Source: Bufo bufo
Lineage: Eukaryota > Chordata > Amphibia > Anura > Bufonidae
Direction of reading: 5' to 3'
Assembly (NCBI RefSeq): GCF_905171765.1
Contig: NC_053392.1
Location: 369,067,442-369,131,441 of the forward strand
DNA: 64,000 bases
The translations under genes and the position numbers were made by a program. How positions within the stretch are numbered: the first letter of the stretch is position 1; each line of letters starts with the position of its first letter. The notes under the pieces are model-generated. The model saw only the letters and a list, made by a program, of their open reading frames with translations, was not told where the DNA came from and ran no database searches. Below are positions 34,144 to 45,867 of the stretch, one piece after another.

Positions 34144-34460
34144 GTAAACGAATTGCAGCTAATTGGCTAATGTAGGTCATGTGATGTGCCATATTTGCGT
34201 TTTTTGGGAATATATATCAGGAACAGTATGAAGCATCAAAAGTAGAGTTCAATCCAAAGTTTAGGAAAAATTTTATTCACCATGAATCTGAATTTCTGTG
34301 TGCTATATACTCAGCTCATCCACTTGATTGTGGAAGGGGCAATCTGATCCCATCTTGATTGAAGAAAACCCGCCAAAGGACCTGCAGCGACCGCGAAGAC
34401 GTCACCATGTGGCGGGGCCGGTGGCAGCACTCCTAACTACAAGCTAGATCTACAGCTTGC

Positions 34461-34606
34461 GCTTAGTGACATCACTAAAAGAGCTATAGATGCCTGCATT
34501 GGCTAAACGCATTTCGGAAAGAATGCTTTCCTTCATCAGGGACTTCCTGTTTGGAAGTTTGGCAATTGCAGGCTTCCATAGCTCTTTTAGTGACATCACT
34601 AAGTGC
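34461..34606 (-). repeat. Inverted repeat enclosing a hammerhead-like core
   Basis: CTTAGTGACATCACTAAAAG (from ~34462) is answered by CTTTTAGTGACATCACTAAG (to ~34604), with adjoining GCAT/ATGC sequence. The ~60-bp interior holds the minus-strand hairpin at 34512-34539. Confidence 0.75.
34512..34539 (-). ncRNA. Hammerhead-like core with intact CTGATGA and GAAA
   Basis: On the minus strand the order is CTGATGA (34539-34533), one A, a 6-bp stem GGAAAG/CTTTCC with loop CATT, then GAAA (34515-34512), followed by TGCGTTTAGC. This is the conserved hammerhead order CUGAUGA, stem II, GAAA. I cannot fit a convincing stem III and cleavage triplet, so activity is doubtful. Hammerheads of this kind are known from Penelope-like elements of amphibians. 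Confidence 0.4.
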
Positions 34607-34643
34607 ACATATGGAGCGTGTGCTTTAGTTTTAGATTGCAGTT

Positions 34644-35041
34644 AGGCCTCTTTCACACGAACATAAGAGCTCCATGCCCGCGCTGTGGACCGCAAATTGC
34701 AGTCCGCAATGCACGGGCACCAACCATGAGGCAGCTGCATGCGGATCGCAGACCCATTCACTTGAATGGGGTCTGCAATCCGTCCGTTCCGCAAAAAGAT
34801 AGAACAAGTTCTATATTTTTGTGGAACGGAACACCACAGAAGTACTCCATAGTGCTTCCGTGGGGTTCCATTCTGTGCTTCCGTTCTGCACCGCATCTCC
34901 GGATTTGCAGACCTATTCAAGTGAATGGGTCCGCATCCGTGATGCAGAATGCACACGGATGGTGACCCGTGTATTGCGGAACCGCCGTATGAGGCCCGCA
35001 GCACAGGCACGGAGCCCTTAAGTTTGTGTTAAAAAGGCCTT
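34644..35041. mobile_element. MITE rich in CCGCA/TGCGG words
   Basis: The ends AGGCCTCTTTCACACGAAC and GTTTGTGTTAAAAAGGCCT are inverse copies. The interior repeats TGCGGAYC, ACCCATTCACTTGAATGGG and GTTCCGCA-type dyads. Related copies are at 52241-52540, 52600-52912 and 63791 to the end. The overlapping open frames on both strands are an effect of the palindromic structure. Confidence 0.75.
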
Positions 35042-35390
35042 AGGAGCATGCTCCTACTGTGGCATTCTTCACGATACCCTGGACGCTCACCACCATATCT
35101 AAAGAGGGAGTACACCGCAAGCCAGAAGAACATTGATATAAGGTACTGAACAGATCTTTGTGTATAAGCTGGTTGGAGACGGCATTACTTTAGATGGATG
35201 TCTGTGGAGAGACAAATGATAATGGTTGCGCTGTGCTTATAAAGCTGGGTTCACATCACTTTTTTCCCATCCGTTTAACATATACAAAAAATGTATACCC
35301 TAAACAGATGCCTCAGACTGGTGCCATACTGTGGCATCCATTCACCATAGCGTTTCATTGTAAAAAAAAAAAGAAAAGTATACATTTTTT
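35042..35390. other. Intron, no recognised feature
   Basis: Nothing recognised between the MITE and the microsatellite. Confidence 0.4.
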
Positions 35391-35398
35391 AACCGTTG

Positions 35399-35400
35399 AA

Positions 35401-35452
<52 letters not shown>
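35399..35452. repeat. A-run and (TA)n microsatellite
   Basis: About twenty A followed by about seventeen TA units. Confidence 0.95.
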
Positions 35453-35457
<5 letters not shown>

Positions 35458-36076
35458 ATTTTTTTTACCAGACTCTGCAGGATATAAGAACATAATTTGC
35501 TTTGTTTTTGTATCCTTTTTTTTCTATCATATACATCAAACTGAGGCATAAAACGGGATATGAATCTACCCTTAGTTGTGATTGGTTATTGAATTTATTT
35601 CTTGCAGCAGTGGCGGTACTGCAGCATTTATTGAGAGTGGGTAGAACTTGCACCTTTTGTGATTCATTGAATTGATCCCATTAAGCAAGGCTTTATCGTA
35701 GAAGTAGTTTTGATTTGTTTGTGCATTTAGGATCCAGTATCATGACAAAGAAAGATTATTAGAAAGTTAATTTGCTTCTAATACAGCATAATTAACCAGC
35801 GGTTGTGAAAAATGGATGGCACCTGAGCAAGGGAAAATAATATTAAAATAATTAAAATGTGCAGAAGTAATTTATTGTTTTCATATTTTATTTTGAAATA
35901 TATTATGTATTTTATATTTGTTTTTATAAGTCATGATATATTATTTTATATTGTCATATTTTATATTTTTATGTATTTTTTGATTATTTTATTCATGTAC
36001 AATTAAGTCAAATAAGATGTCACAAAAAAACTCACAGTGCATAGTAAATAATCACTCATTATTATAATAATATAAC
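35453..36076. other. AT-rich intron
   Basis: Low-complexity AT sequence with TATTTTATAT-like words at 35880-35990; no gene or repeat family is recognised. Confidence 0.45.
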
Positions 36077-36796
36077 TGTCACGGGGGAACAAGTGAACCC
36101 TGGATTCCACCTGCACCTCTGTCCCTGCCTACTTGCACAACCACTCTAACTTGCGGACCATAACTGGTCGACGGTCCCTGCTTATTTACATGCTGGGGCT
36201 TACCAGGGAAAAGCAGAGGGAAAAAAAATATATAAATAAGCTGATAGGCAGGCACACAGATACTGAGAAAAACCCAGAATCAAAGTACTTAGAGTCAAAC
36301 GTACCAGATCAAAACCAAGAGATAACAATAAAGCCAAATCAGAAAGTAGATCACTAAACAATACCAAGCCAAGGTAATACACTAGCGTTCAAGTCAAGGT
36401 CTAACTAAGTACATCAGGCAGAAGCGAGTCCAATAACCAAGCCAGGGTCAAACCAAGAGATGCAGAAAAGCCAAATAAGAAACCAAGAATCAGGGTCAAA
36501 AGGAGTAGCTAAAGTCAGAACACAGGAGGTCAGAATAATCCACAATCCTAAATGCTTGTGAGGTACTGTATATAGAACCATTCACAGGCAATCTGTGACC
36601 AGCAGATTGCCTATTTAGAAACCCTGCACTTCCTGGTCACATCATGTACATCCTGGTCCCATGACACGTCTGGCATCACATGACCTGTGACATCAAAATA
36701 CCTAATGTGGGAGATCAGACTGTCTCCCTGGCAATCGGACACCAGCAAGTACACTGAGAGTTGCATCTGCCAGCGCTAGTAGCGAGAATGACTTTA
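36077..36796 (-). mobile_element. Possible LTR-like element
   Basis: Starts TGTCACGGGGGAAC, like the LTR-type insertions at 17591 and 61041. It contains many AACCAAGCCAAG-type words, and its end near 36796 (GCGAGAATGAC) could be a decayed mirror. No target duplication was found and no coding region is present, so class and limits are uncertain. Confidence 0.4.
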
Positions 36797-37189
36797 ATGA
36801 AATGTATAGGTTATTGGATTGAGTATAACTAAGTGAGCTGTACTCCAGTTTGTGCTATGAAGCACCAGAGAGAAAGTTGCAGTGTATATAAAATGATGCT
36901 CAACTCCAGTGAAATTAATTACCATTATTTAAGAGCTTTTGGCAATATTTAAAGCAGATAGCAGGGTACTTACTTACAAATTCTATGCCATTCTTGTGCC
37001 ATGGGTGCTCGTCTATACACTGTGTGTCCTATTAACTTTCTTGATGACATGGCATCTAAAAAAATGTCATGTGATCATGAAGACTAATAACTGCTGTATG
37101 ATCTAAGGTTAACATGAACATCATACAGCTGCAGGCTTCCATTGGCACTTATGGAAACAACCTTTAAGGGTTTCTGTCAGCAGGAAAAT
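36797..37189. other. Intron, no recognised feature
   Basis: Nothing recognised. Confidence 0.4.
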
Positions 37190-37900
37190 GGTTATTAACC
37201 TGGCTGACATTAGTGATGTACTAGGTGTCTTAAGTAGGGTCTAATTTTTTGCGGGATGAGATGACGGTTTAATTGGTACCATTATGGGGCACATATGACT
37301 TTTTGATTGCTTGGTATTACAGTTTTTGTGATGTAAGGTGATAAAAATAATTATTTTTGGGCACATTTTTTTTTTATGGTGTTAACCAGATGGATTGTAT
37401 CACATGCTATTTTTATAGAGCAGGTCGTTATGGACATGACAATACCTAATATGTGCATTTTTTTAATTTAATTTTATTCAATAAAAGCATGTTTGAAACA
37501 GAAATGATTTTTGTGTCTCCATTTTCTGAAAGGCAATTTTTTATTTATTTTTTGGACGATTGGCTTATGTAGGGGCTCATTTTTTGTGGGATGAGGTCAT
37601 GGTTTAATTGGTGCTAATTTTGGTTACATATGACTTTTTCAATTACTTTTTTTTACCCTTTTTTTGCAAGAGCAGTGGGAAAAATTGCATCATAGTTTTT
37701 CTTTTTTTTAATTGTGTTTACCATGCGGTAAAGGTAACATGATACTTTTATAGATCAGGTCCTTACGGACGTGGCGATACCAAACATATTTAGTGTTTTT
37801 TTTTTACATTTTTAACCAATTATGTGTGGATATAGGAATTTTTCTTTTTTACATTTTTTGGACACAGACCCACTTGGTTCTTGAAGATCCAGTGGGTCTG
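37190..37900. repeat. T-rich interspersed repeat, second copy
   Basis: Two halves contain TTTTTATAGAGCAGGTCG (37411) and a related TTTTATAGATCAGGTC (37747), each followed by AATACCTAATAT-like or GATACCAAAC text. This matches the family at 1250-2160. Non-coding. Confidence 0.6.
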
Positions 37901-38640
37901 ATGGCTATATAGTGTACTGCAGTGTATTGAACTCACACTAAGCCTTTAGCAGGAGCCTTATCAGGCTTAGATATACCACAGCAATCCGGATGCCTGTAAA
38001 GGCGTCCGGTTGCCATAGTAACTATCGGTACACTACCACAGCGCAGCGGCCCAATTGGGGAGGGAGCTCCCTCCCTCAGTTTACCTTTCAAGCATCGGGC
38101 CCTAAGGACCACAGCATGGAAGGGGTTAAATGTCCGACATCTGTGACAGCTAACACTCTACCAGCTGCCGCCCTGCCATCCTGAAAGGGAGAAGGGGGTG
38201 CTGCACGCTCTGCCATCTTGAAAGGCGGGGCGGGGGGTGCTGCTTGCTCTGCATCTTGAAAGGGGGCTGCAGGGAGGCAATAACCCTTCAAGCATTGGGC
38301 CGCTGCCAGGGCAGAGCAGCAGCCCGATGCTTAGCCCTTCCATACAGCGGTCCCTAAGGACCACGGCATGGAAGGGGTTAAACGACCGACATCTGTGCCA
38401 GCACCGATGTCGGCCATTTCAAGCAGAGTATTAGCTGGACATTACAGCTAACACTCTGCCCGCTGCTGCTCTGCCATCCTGGAAGGGGGAAGGGGGGTTG
38501 CTGCGCAGTCAGGCTGCAGGGAAACTTATGTGTAGCGATCTGTCCATGTGGAGCGCTGTGTCCTGATTGGACACTGCGCCGCGCATTCCCGGTGTGCACT
38601 GGTGACACACACACGGACACAGAGCACTAACACAGGGATT
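37901..38640. repeat. GC-rich repeat with a ~252-bp tandem duplication
   Basis: TAAGGACCACAGCATGGAAG at about 38103 recurs as TAAGGACCACGGCATGGAAG at about 38355. The following CTAACACTCT...CTGCCATCCTG blocks also repeat with the same spacing. The GC-rich open frames here have no recognisable domain. Confidence 0.6.
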
Positions 38641-38651
38641 TTATTCTATAG

Positions 38652-39915
38652 GATTCCCAAATACCTTTCATTAGTTATAATGGCTCGTTTTGTCTAGGGA
38701 GCAATGATTAGGAGAAACAAAATGGCGGCTGTCCTATTAGTGCACACAAAGCCTGTTCTAAACACACAGGAGGACAAGTTACTTTACAACACTGAGGTAA
38801 AGAGCTGCCTCATCCTCCTCTCCTACTTAGTAACATAGTACATAAGGCCAAAAAAAGACATCTTTCCATCCAGTTCGGCCTGTCATCCTGCAAGTTGATC
38901 CAGAGGAAGGCAAAAAAAACCCTGTGAGGTGGAAGCCAATTTGCCCCACTTTAGGGGAATAAAAAATTCCTTTCCGACTCCAATCAGGCAATCAGAATAA
39001 CTCCCTGGATCAACGACCCCTCTCTAGTAGCTATAGCCTGTAATATTATTACACTCCAGAAATACATCCAGGTCCCTCTTGAATTCCTTTATTGTACTCA
39101 CCATCACCACCTCCTCAGGCAGAGAGTTCCATAGGCTCACTGCTCTTACCGTAAAGAATCCTCTTCTATGTTTGTGTGTAAACCTTCTCTCCTCCAGACG
39201 CAGAGGATGTTTCCTTGTCACAGTCACAGTCCTGGGGATAAATAGATGATGGGCGAGATCTCTGTACTGACCCCTGATATATTTATATATAGTAATTAGA
39301 TCTCCTCTCAGTAGTCTTTTTTCTAAATTGAATAACCCTAATTTTGATAATCTTTCAGGGTACTGTAGTTGCCCCATTCCAGTTATTACTTTAGTTGCCC
39401 TACTCTGGACCCTCTCCAGCTCTGCTATGTCTGTACTGTTCACAGGAGCGCAGAACTGTACACAGTACTCCATGTGTGGTCTGACTAGCGATTTGTCAGT
39501 GATTATGATCCTGAATACAGATGATAAGAAGTTCAGCTGTATCTCTGTAGGAATGGAGTTCATGAGGAGACATGAAGTATAGAGAGAAGGGACAGGACAG
39601 ACTGTGGTGATGTGTGGCTGTGGTAATGGAGCCTGCATACAAGTTATGCTGCTCATTAGCCACATCTGCTCATGAACTCCATTCCTACAGAGATTCAACT
39701 GAAGATCATATTAAACTGTATTTAGGATCATAATTCCTGACAAGCAGAGCAGAGATGAGGCAGCTCTTTACCTCGGTGTTGTGAAGTAACTTGTCCTGCT
39801 GTGTGATTAGGAAGGGTTTTGTGTGTACTAATAGGTCAGCGGCCATTTTGTTTTTCCAAATGATTGCTCCGCAGACAAAATGAACCATTTAAACTAATGT
39901 AAGGTATTTGGGAAT
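38652..39915. mobile_element. Foldback element split by a CR1 fragment
   Basis: The outer left part (38652-38826) starts with TTCCCAAATACC and holds AAAGAGCTGCCTCATC. The inner left part (about 39491-39567) holds ATTATGATCCTGAATACAG and GTAGGAATGGAGTTCATGAG. The right arm (39668-39915) carries all of these in inverse order without the interruption. The spacer is about 39568-39667. The right arm therefore shows the uninterrupted arm and defines the LINE insertion site. Confidence 0.8.
38827..39490 (-). pseudogene. CR1/L2-clade LINE 3' fragment (RT C-terminus and 3' tail)
   Basis: The minus-strand frame contains KSLVRPHMEYCVQF, ELERVQSRATKVITGM, YPERLSKLGLFNLEKR and FFTVRAVSLWNSLPEEVV, the C-terminal region of CR1-type reverse transcriptases, ending at the stop near 39024. 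The ~200-bp 3' tail (38827-39023) contains CATCCAGTTCGGCCT on the + strand. It is heavily 5'-truncated, the usual result of aborted reverse transcription. The frame upstream of KSLVR is foldback-arm sequence, not LINE protein. Confidence 0.8.
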
Positions 39916-40148
39916 ATATTTATAATCAAGTAGTCTATGGTAGTCTAAGACATGCGCCCATCCTCCCTGCAGGTCTGCCTCCTCATATTGGCTGCTGTGT
40001 ACCTAAGGCTATCACAAGCTCGCCATTGAGTGTATGTCGTTATTTATTTACATTACAATAAGGGCAAAATGTTTAAATAGTGCACACTACTAAACTACTA
40101 CTGATAATAAGATGGACATCTGGAAACTTCTGTACTAAATGAGCTTTA

Positions 40149-40558
40149 AAGGGGTTTTCCGGGACTTAAAAATTGATGACCTAGCCTCAAGTTAGGTCTC
40201 ATCAGCATCTTTTTGCTGGTGACTGAGCCTGCCAACCCTGTCGATCAGTTTTTGGGAGGGGGGATGATACTCGGGCGAGCGTGTGGCCTCTTCTACAGCC
40301 TGTGGTGTCACATCCATCAGTCACATGGCTTTTGTGCAGGTCAGTCCCATTCAAGTAAACGGAATTGAGCTTCAGTACCATGGACCGCTACAATAGAATG
40401 CACAGCAGTATGCTTGGTATACTAAGAAGAGGCCATAGAGTTTTGGCCCCTTCAAGCAGCTGATCTGTGGGGTGCCAGAAGTTATACCCTCATGATCAGA
40501 TATTGGGTGACCTATCCTACAGATAAGTCATCAATATTTAAGGTTCTGAAAACCCCTA
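40149..40558. mobile_element. MITE with ~60 bp inverted ends
   Basis: AAAGGGGTTTTCCGGGAC and ATTGATGACCTAGCCTCAAG at the left are mirrored at the right (CTACAGATAAGTCATCAAT, GAAAACCCCT). It is a diverged relative of the palindromic element at 53678-54099. Confidence 0.65.
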
Positions 40559-41169
40559 GAGAACCTAGACAGTTGATTTATGCTATGTCTATATCTTCAT
40601 GCTATATCTATCTGCTTTAGTTAAAGTGCAAAAGATGCATTAGGACTTTTGTAGAAGTAGTAAGTTCACTTTTTGAATTAATACAAAATGTGCTGAGAAG
40701 AAGAGATGGTTCTCTATTTTATTTGTCTGTGTATTTTGCAATGACGGAAAACTGTTATCCCATAAAATTAGAAAGAACATCATAACCTTTTTTTCATGTT
40801 ACCAGCTGTGTAGTGGGATATGTTGTTATGTTACCATACACTTACGATAGACAGTAAAGATTTAGCCTAATCTTTACTTCTTTAATTTAGACATAGACAT
40901 GAGCTATACTGTACATAAGTATTCTCAAGGATTTGAATTATATCTGGTATCGATCATAGCTACTTTGATTGTTTTATATCCTTTTATTATGTCTTGGTTG
41001 TACAGATCATTTACAGCTGAAAATGACTGTTTATTTCTCTTGACTTATCTAACGTTCTGTTGTTTATTTTTCCCATATACTTAGTATTATCATTCTATAT
41101 GTATTAAAGTTGTTTTGCACCGAAGTCACAAAAAAAAAAAAAAAACATTACCTTTGACTAGTAACCTCA
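40559..41169. other. Intron, no recognised feature
   Basis: Nothing recognised except an A-run at 41129-41146. Confidence 0.4.
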
Positions 41170-42290
41170 CTGAACCCTTTAACTCCTTCCTGGTGCAGTG
41201 ATTTTCTGTTTTGTGTTTTCGTCTTTTGCTCCCTGCCTTCCCGGAGCCATAACTTTTTTATTTTTCCTTTCGCATAGCCATATCAGGGCTTGTTTTTTGT
41301 AAGACAAGTTGTACTGTCTAATGTCACAATTTAATATGGCATACAATGTAGAGGGAAGCTGAAAAAAAAATTCTAATGGGGTGGAATTGGAAAAAAATAT
41401 GCAATTCTGCCGCAGTTTTATGGGTTTTATTTTTATGATGTTCAATATGCTGTAAAACTGACTTGTGCACTTTATTCTCTAAGTCAGTCCTGTTTTATTA
41501 CTGAAATAAATAAAAACTTTATATTTTATTGTCATCACCGTATTCTGACCCTCCTAACTTTTTTATACTTATGTCTATGGAGATGTGTGAGGACTCATTT
41601 TTTGTGAAATGATCTGTCATTTTTGTTAATACCATTTTGGTGTGTGAATGACTTTTTATAAAATTTTTCAGGGTAGTAAAGTGTTGGAAAAATGGCAAAT
41701 CAGCCATTTTTATTTTGTCCATTACATCATTCACCATATGGGAAAAGTTTTTTTTTTTATATTTTAATAGTATGAGCAGTTTCACTTACGGCAATATCCA
41801 TGATGTTGTTTTTTTATAGTTTATTTTGATTTTGGGGAAAGGGGGTGATTTGAATTTTCATATTTGTTATGTTTTTATATTTTATAAAACTTTTTTAAAC
41901 TTTTTTTTTAAACTTTTTTTTTATGTCCCCAAGTGGACTCCAACTTGCAATCATTAGATTGCATTTTTTTTTTTTGAAAAATTGAATTTGCTCCATTATT
42001 CTATAGAGAAATTGGTATGTTACAGTTGAGTGCTGCTACAGGTTCAAGATCATTATTAGCATAGAACACTTTTCCCAATCTCCGCCAGGGAAAAGTGTTT
42101 CTGCCCCAAAAGCATGTACTTTCAGGGTTTAGTCCACTCAGACGCCGTGGTCACATGTGACCATGGCATCTTAGGGGTTAAATGTCCAAGGTTAGCATTA
42201 CCGCTGATCGCAGACATTAGTCGTGGGTGTCTGTTATATGAAACAGCAATGTCTGAGGTGAGACAACCCGTTTAAGGATAGTTTCCTGGG
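41170..42290. repeat. AT-rich interspersed repeat with GC-richer end
   Basis: A T-rich body resembling 37190-37900 in texture, followed by a segment around 42060-42200 with TTAGGGGTTAAATGTCC. It is family-like but not resolved; no coding content. Confidence 0.4.
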
Positions 42291-42734
42291 TTTTTCTGCT
42301 CCCTTTTTTCAAGCCCCAAGTGTGGAGATTTTTTAGATGTTTTTCCATAGACTTATCTATAGAAAAATGAAAGTCTGAAAAACATTAGTGTGACACTAAA
42401 AAACTCCACACCAAAAATGTTTGTAAGAAACTGGAATTTCATGGGTGTTTTTTTCCAATCAATCAATCAAAAAATAAATAAATAAAACAACACCGAAAGA
42501 CAGAAGTAGTGTGGTGGCAGCAGCCTTTCTAATTACAAAGATGAAGGTGGAGATAGATTCTTATACTATTCCTCTCGGTTCACACAATGCTTAGTATCCT
42601 GCAGATACTGTACTTGCTGCCTGCCTGCAGTGTGTTCTGTCCCAGTGCATTTTACTTTTCAGCTTCCCTACTGCACCAATATCATAAAATATAGAGCACA
42701 ATGCAGGTAGACAGCACAAACTATCTAGTGAGCT
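42291..42734. other. Intron before the tandem duplication
   Basis: No recognised feature. It ends directly at the first base of the duplicated unit. Confidence 0.4.
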
Positions 42735-43506
42735 GGGAAATGAGGGACAGCTGTAAGACATTTAATACAGCTTACCCAACACTATGTCGCAGCAGGACAC
42801 AGTCAGACTGGAAGAGAAAGCATTGGAGGAGCATGATAAGGAGTATGCTATTCCACAGTTCAGTCTAAAACTTTTACTGCCTGATCGTTGTTAGACAAAA
42901 CAGATGATTAAATGTACAGTTTTAGCCCTATCAGCTCTTATTCTGCTTACTCTGGTCTTCAGATTAGCAAGACCAGGTCTGGGTGAGGAAGGCAGGAGCA
43001 GGTGGCACTCAGCAGGCAGTTACTTCTTAGAGGTGCGGATTAAGTGCATGTCCACCCAACTTGCCCCCCCCCCATCCCATTTTAGTTTTAGTTTTTTTTC
43101 TGTATGAAGAGGCTGCGGTGCGTATAACATTGTTCACATGGTCTAGGTGCAGCTCTGTCTCATCTGAGTGATTGGGTCTGATCTGTAATACCAAGCACAG
43201 TGCTATCAAATGGACAGAGCTGTGCTTGGTAAGGAGCAAAGAGGCTGCGGCGCTCACTTTTAACATCGCGGTCTCCTCAAACAGCTGATTGGTGGGGGTG
43301 CCAGGAGTCAGACCCCCACCATCTCATAACTCTCTGAGTACAGATTTCATAGATGTTACCTGCAGTCCTATGTAACACCCCACATAACACAGTGAACAAA
43401 CCCAGTTCTATTTTACACCAGTTTGATAAATTACCCCAAAGGTCCCTATAGTGTCTACAGCAATTATAATGTCCCCTAGAGTGCCCCCAGTAATAATAAC
43501 ACCCTA

Positions 43507-45064
43507 CAGTCATGGCCAAAAGTTTTGAGAATGACACAAATATTAGTTTTCGCAAAGTTTGCTGCTAAACTGCTTTTAGATCTTTGTTTCTGTTGTTTCT
43601 GTGATGTAGTGAAATATAATTACACGCACTTCATACGTTTCTAAGGCTTTTATCGACAATTACATGACATTTATGCAAAGTGTCAGTATTTGCAGTGTTG
43701 GCCCTTCTTTTTCAGGACCTCTGCAATTCGACTGGGCATGCTCTCAATCAACTTCTGGGCCAATTCCTGACTGATTGCAACCCATTCTTTCATAATCACT
43801 TCTTGGAGTTTGTCAGAATTAGTGGGTTTTTGTTTGTCCACCCGCTTCTTGAGGATTGACCACAAGTTCTCAATGGGATTAAGATCTGGGGAGTTTCCAG
43901 GCCAAGGACCCAAAATGTCAACGTTTTGGTCCCTGAGCCACTTAGTTATCACTTTTGCCTTATGGCACGGAACTCCATCGTGCTGGAAAATGCATTGTTC
44001 TTCACCAAACTGTTGTTGTATTGTTGGAAGAAGTTGCTGTTGGAGGGTGTTTTGGTACCATTCTTTATTCATGGCTGTGTTTTTGGGCAAAATTGTGAAT
44101 GAGCCCACTCCCTTGGATGAGAAGCAACCCCACACATGAATGGTCTCAGGATGCTTTACTGTTGGCATGACACAGGACTGATGGTAGCGCTCACCTTTTC
44201 TTCTCCGGACAAGCCTTTTTCCAGATGCCCCAAACAATCGGAAAGAGGCTTCATCGGAGAATATGACTTTGCCCCAGTCCTCAGCAGTCCATTCACCATA
44301 CTTTCTGCAGAAGATCAATCTGTCCCTGATGGGTTTTTTTGGAGAGAAGTGGCTTCTTTACTGCCCTTCTTGACACCAGGCCATCTTCCAAAAGTCTTCG
44401 CCTCACTGTGCGTGCAGATGCGCTCACACCTGCCTGCTGCCATTCCTGAGCAAGCTCTGCACTGGTGGCACTCCAATCCCGCAGCTGAATCCTCTTTAGG
44501 AGACGATCCTGGCGCTTGCTGGACTTTCTTGGACGCCCTGAAGCCTTCTTAACAAGAATTGAACCTCTTTCCTTGAAGTTCTTGATGATCCTATAAATTG
44601 TTGATTGAGGTGCAATCTTAGTAGTCACAATATCCTTGCCTGTGAAGCCATTTTTATGCAACGCAATGAAGGCTGCACGCGTTTCTTTGCAGGTCACCAT
44701 GGTTAACAATGGTAGAACAATGATTTCAAGCATCACCCTCCTTTTAACATGTCAAGTCTGCCATTTTAACCCAATCAGCCTGACATAATGATCTCCAGCC
44801 TTGTGCTCGTCAACATTCTCACCTGAGTTAACAAGACGATTACTGAAATGATCTCAGCAGGTCCTTTAATGACAGCAATGAAATGCAGTGGAAAGTTTTT
44901 TTTGAGATTAAGTTAATTTTCATGGCAAAGAAGGACTATGCAATTCATCTGATCACTCTTCATAACATTCTGGAGTATATGCAAATTGCTATTATAAAAA
45001 CTTAAGCAGCAACTTTTCAAATTTCCAATATTTATGTAATTCTCAAAACTTTTGGCCACGACTG
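43507..45064 (-). mobile_element. DD35E Tc1/mariner transposon, copy 1
   Basis: 1558 bp, flanked by TA at 43505-43506 and 45065-45066. The ends CAGTCATGGCCAAAAGTTTT and AAAACTTTTGGCCACGACTG are inverse copies. The transposase is on the minus strand. The DD35E spacing and end sequence may fit the vertebrate Traveler family; that name is a suggestion from memory. Confidence 0.9.
43683..44736 (-). pseudogene. Tc1/mariner DD35E transposase, one frameshift (copy 1)
   Basis: The transposase cuts and joins the transposon at TA sites. The N-terminal frame (44736-44293) has two helix-turn-helix DNA-binding regions (ETRAAFIALHKNGF..STIYRIIKNF, then a GRPRKSS hook and SARTVRRRL). The C-terminal frame (44318-43683) has the catalytic triad: VIFSDEASF, IFQHDGVPCHK and DLNPIENLW. 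There are 35 residues between the second Asp and the Glu. The two frames are separated by a slip in the T7 run at 44334-44340; one base fewer joins the frames. No other defect is seen, so this is a young copy. Confidence 0.88.
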
Positions 45065-45114
45065 TATATTGTGCTCCAGGCAATAATGCCTGTATAGTGT
45101 CCCCAAAAATAATG

Positions 45115-45867
45115 TCCCCTAATAGAAACGCCCCCACACTACCCCCATATAGTAATTTCCCCACACTACCCCCATATAGTAATTTCCCCACACTACCCCC
45201 ATATAGTCATTTCCCCCACACTGCCTCATATAGTCATTTCCCCCACACTACCCCCATATAGTAATTTCCCCCACACTACCCCCATATAGTAATTTTCCCA
45301 CACTACCCCCATATAGTAATTTCCCCCACACTACCCCATATAGTAATTTCCCCCACACTACCCCATATAGTAATTTCCCCCAACACTGCTCCATATAGTA
45401 ATTTCCCCCACACTACGCCCATATAGTAATTTCCCCCTCACTGCCCCATATAGTATTTTTCCCACACTGCCCCATGAAGTAATTTGCCCCCACACTGCAC
45501 TCCCATGAAATAATGTGCCCCCACACTGCACTCCCATTAAATAATTTGCCCCCACACTGCACCATGAAGTAATTTGCCCCCACACTGCGCTCCCATGAAA
45601 AAATGTGCCCCCACACTGGCACCCATAAAGTAATTTGCCCCCACACTGCACCCCCATGAAGTAATTTGCCCCCACGCTGCACCCCCTGAAGTAATTTGCC
45701 CCCACGCTGCACCCCCTGAAGTAATTTGCCCCCACACTGCACCCCCTGAAGTATTTTGCCCCCACACTGCACCCCCTGAAGTAATTTGGCCCCACACTGC
45801 CCATCATGAAGAATTTGCCCCACACTTCACCCTCTGAAGTGATTTGCCCCCACACTGCTCCCATGAA
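45115..45867. repeat. ~28-30 bp C-rich minisatellite (copy 1)
   Basis: Roughly 25 units of CCCACACTACCCCCATATAG/TAATTTCC grading into CACTGCACCCCCTGAAGTAATTTGCC. Long minus-strand frames such as GGKLLQGVQCGG repeats are produced by the array, not by a gene. Confidence 0.92.

Larger units (their letters stand above)
42735..45867. repeat. 3133-bp tandem duplication, copy 1
   Basis: Homology to copy 2 starts with GGGAAATGAGGGACAGC at 42735 and ends with CCCATGAAG at 45867. The offset of every landmark I checked is exactly 3133. The unit holds a complete DD35E Tc1/mariner transposon and a C-rich minisatellite. Confidence 0.95.

Noticed and set aside
34603..35021. Overlapping frames of about 120 codons on both strands
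   Set aside because: They lie in a palindromic MITE, so open frames on one strand mirror the other; no protein family is recognised.
39500..39698. N-terminal extension of the CR1 frame (MNLCRNGVHEQM...)
   Set aside because: These residues come from the foldback arms and spacer around the LINE; the LINE protein starts only near KSLVRPHMEY.
45115..45480. Regular ~28-bp repeats suggestive of a CRISPR array
   Set aside because: Units are contiguous and degenerate with no unique spacers, in a eukaryotic intron.
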